Shown here piece after piece: positions 62,846 through 64,000 of a stretch of DNA of 64,000 nt. This stretch comes from Alkalinema sp. FACHB-956. Lineage in GTDB: Bacteria; Cyanobacteriota; Cyanobacteriia; Leptolyngbyales; Leptolyngbyaceae. The DNA is taken from contig NZ_JACJRC010000007.1 in assembly GCF_014697025.1 (NCBI RefSeq), positions 62,001-126,000 of the forward strand, read 5' to 3'. Within the stretch, counting starts at the first letter, position 1; each line of letters begins with the position of its first letter. The translations under genes and the position numbers were made by a program. The notes beneath the pieces were generated by a model, which saw only the letters and a program-made list of their open reading frames with translations, was not told the DNA's origin and searched no databases.

Positions 62846-63403
62846 TCAATACAGGCGAGAGGTTGAGTAATGTCCCAGAACTTCTTGGCCCCACCGCACT
62901 AGATTTTCGGAGCCTTCCATCAGGAGTAAATAATGGCCTCGGCTGATGTGGTGGCGATACAAGCTAGCGACGGTTCCCCCGCCAAAGGCTCCTAAAAAAG
63001 TTCCGATCGCAGCGCCTAACAGTCCGCTGGAAAAGCCCACCATGGGAATAATCATCATCGAGGATCCCACCATGGCCCAACTGGGTTGGCGCAGGAATGC
63101 TAGGGCTTCGAGTTGACTGTGAATCAGCCAGAATAAGGCCGTGGCAACGACGGTTCCCACGATCGCGCTGACGATCGCCCAGCCCACGGCCTTCCGCACA
63201 ATGATCTGAATTGGACGCAAGAGGCCAATTCGCTCAGGGCGGCTATACCCTTCACCTACGATCGTTAAATGTTCGGGAGAAATTCCGTGATAGTTCAACA
63301 ATCGGTAAGCTTGAAATGCAGATACTTCATCTGGAAAAACTTTCACGACCAGATGTGTATTTCGAGGCACCAACCCTTTTTGTCGCAGGAATCGCCTTAC
63401 CAC
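62846..63403 (-). CDS. Membrane protein with N-terminal general-stress-like domain
   Basis: A 185-aa protein. Residues about 15-55 (LVVKVFPDEVSAFQAYRLLN ... HLTIVGEG) look like the small ferredoxin-like domain found in DUF1269 and general stress protein 17M types. Two or three Gly-rich membrane segments follow (WAIVSAIVGTVVATALFWLI; SSMMIIPMVGFSSGLLGAAI; GTFLGAFGGG), and then a short soluble end. The start at 63403 is a GTG; nearby alternatives are TTG or GTG, so the N terminus is uncertain by some ten residues. Function is unknown; Gly-zipper-like segments suggest an oligomeric membrane protein. Confidence 0.65.
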   Translation of the reverse strand: MVRRFLRQKGLVPRNTHLVVKVFPDEVSAFQAYRLLNYHGISPEHLTIVGEGYSRPERIGLLRPIQIIVRKAVGWAIVSAIVGTVVATALFWLIHSQLEALAFLRQPSWAMVGSSMMIIPMVGFSSGLLGAAIGTFLGAFGGGTVASLYRHHISRGHYLLLMEGSENLVRWGQEVLGHYSTSRLY

Positions 63404-63500
63404 CGCAGCTATGCCCAGTTTTATAAAAGCTATATTGGCAATTCTAAACGCTCAAACTGAAATTCCCTAGTAGCCACCCATCTAACTTAATCATTGTTTG

Positions 63501-63540
63501 ATGAATCATCGGGTTATGACATGAATCATCAGGGTATGAC
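63501..63540. repeat. 20-bp tandem duplication
   Basis: ATGAATCATCGGGTTATGAC is followed directly by a copy with two changes. It lies in the 341-bp gap 63404-63744, which has no gene. Confidence 0.8.
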
Positions 63541-63606
63541 CAAGGTCTCTCCTGTATTCGATCGCTCAGGGGCGGCAGTGTGAAGGGGGCGTTTGGTCAA
63601 AGGGGG

Positions 63607-63661
63607 CTGGGGCGAACTTGGTTGGGGCGAACTTGATTGGGGCGAACTTGGTTGGGGCGAT
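63607..63661. repeat. 15-bp tandem repeat upstream of the 2TM gene
   Basis: TTGGGGCGAACTTGG and variants occur three and a half times in a row, the last copy ending in GGGGCGATCGCC (a HIP1 site). Confidence 0.85.
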
Positions 63662-63744
63662 CGCCCTAGGACCCCTGTGCGTACTATGTGTGTGTACTAT
63701 GGAAGGATTCAGGTTTTGTTGAAATTATTGTTTGGTGGATCCCT

Positions 63745-63999
63745 ATGCCTCCCCGTTGGTCTCGTGTTCCCACTCGTCAAGATCCGGAGTATCGCAAGCT
63801 CGACGATCGTGTGACGTTTGCCACCCATGTTGCTGGCTTTCTTGCGGTGAATTCTGGCGTATGGTTTGTGCGACAGGTGCAGTATGCCGATTGGCCTTGG
63901 ACACTTTGGCTGACGGGCCTATGGGGTTTAGTTTTAGTCGGCCATGGTGTTTACGTGTTTACGATCGCCGACTACAGCGATGCTCCTAAGGATTCCTAA
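63745..63999 (+). CDS. 2TM-domain small membrane protein
   Basis: An 84-aa protein. A basic, polar N terminus (MPPRWSRVPTRQDPEYRKLD) is followed by DRVTFATHVAGFLAVNSGVW, WPWTLWLTGLWGLVLVGHG and VYVFTIADYS. Two membrane helices with a short turn and the H-x-x-x-F...N pattern match the 2TM domain family, often found at the ends of kinases or as stand-alone proteins of unknown function. The ATG at 63745 starts the conserved part. The stop is at 63997-63999, so the gene is complete just inside the window edge. Confidence 0.72.
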   Translation: MPPRWSRVPTRQDPEYRKLDDRVTFATHVAGFLAVNSGVWFVRQVQYADWPWTLWLTGLWGLVLVGHGVYVFTIADYSDAPKDS

Positions 64000-64000
64000 C

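Overview
The window looks like chromosomal DNA of a filamentous cyanobacterium. The HIP1 octamer GCGATCGC and its partial forms are scattered through almost every gene. There are large GAF/PAS sensor kinases, a 2-Cys peroxiredoxin, a Cax-type exchanger, many cyanobacterial proteins of unknown function, and a set of three genes that I read as fraC-fraD-fraE, the septal filament-integrity genes of multicellular cyanobacteria. All assignments come from reading the sequence; no database was searched.

Layout. 1-11.6 kb: the 3' part of a giant multi-PAS histidine kinase, a small conserved protein, a two-HKD phospholipase D-like protein facing a coiled-coil/PLD-like/TPR protein, a CbbY-type phosphatase, and an alkyltransferase-like protein without the catalytic cysteine. 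11.85-18.6 kb: tRNA-Gln(UUG) followed by an AT-rich segment in which I saw no exact HIP1 site. It holds an ImmA/IrrE metallopeptidase plus PIN-like pair on the minus strand and, divergently, a tight plus-strand operon of a DNA methyltransferase, a HerA-type ATPase and a NurA-like nuclease. This is the best candidate for a little-described defence system. 18.7-26.9 kb: a response regulator, a kinase-like protein that has the phospho-acceptor domain but no ATPase domain, a GAF kinase, an EamA transporter, a DM13 protein, 2-Cys peroxiredoxin, and a secreted serine protease with TPRs.

27.0-44.2 kb is an exopolysaccharide/heteropolysaccharide locus in two divergent arms. The minus arm has an O-antigen-ligase-like polymerase, three GT4 glycosyltransferases and an MsbA-like ABC exporter. 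The plus arm has a GT2 glycosyltransferase, a sugar C-methyltransferase, an SDR, a nucleotide-sugar dehydrogenase, a DUF4910 protein, a sugar-phosphate cytidylyltransferase-like protein and a PIG-L deacetylase. Together they would make a modified nucleotide sugar, build and polymerise a glycan and export it. 44.3-52.2 kb: larE, a hybrid kinase with repeat-expanded linkers, fraE-fraD-fraC and a GHL10 glycosidase. 52.9-64.0 kb: a tandem-fused corrinoid adenosyltransferase, a decayed HEPN gene, a Ser/Asn-rich secreted protein, msrB, cax, DUF1611 and DUF362 proteins, a decayed CPBP protease gene, ribD and small membrane proteins.

A recurring feature is short tandem repeats with units of 12-20 bp. 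They often begin exactly at a stop codon or fill the gap just after a gene, and the same kind of repeat has expanded in frame inside two histidine kinases and the alkyltransferase-like protein.
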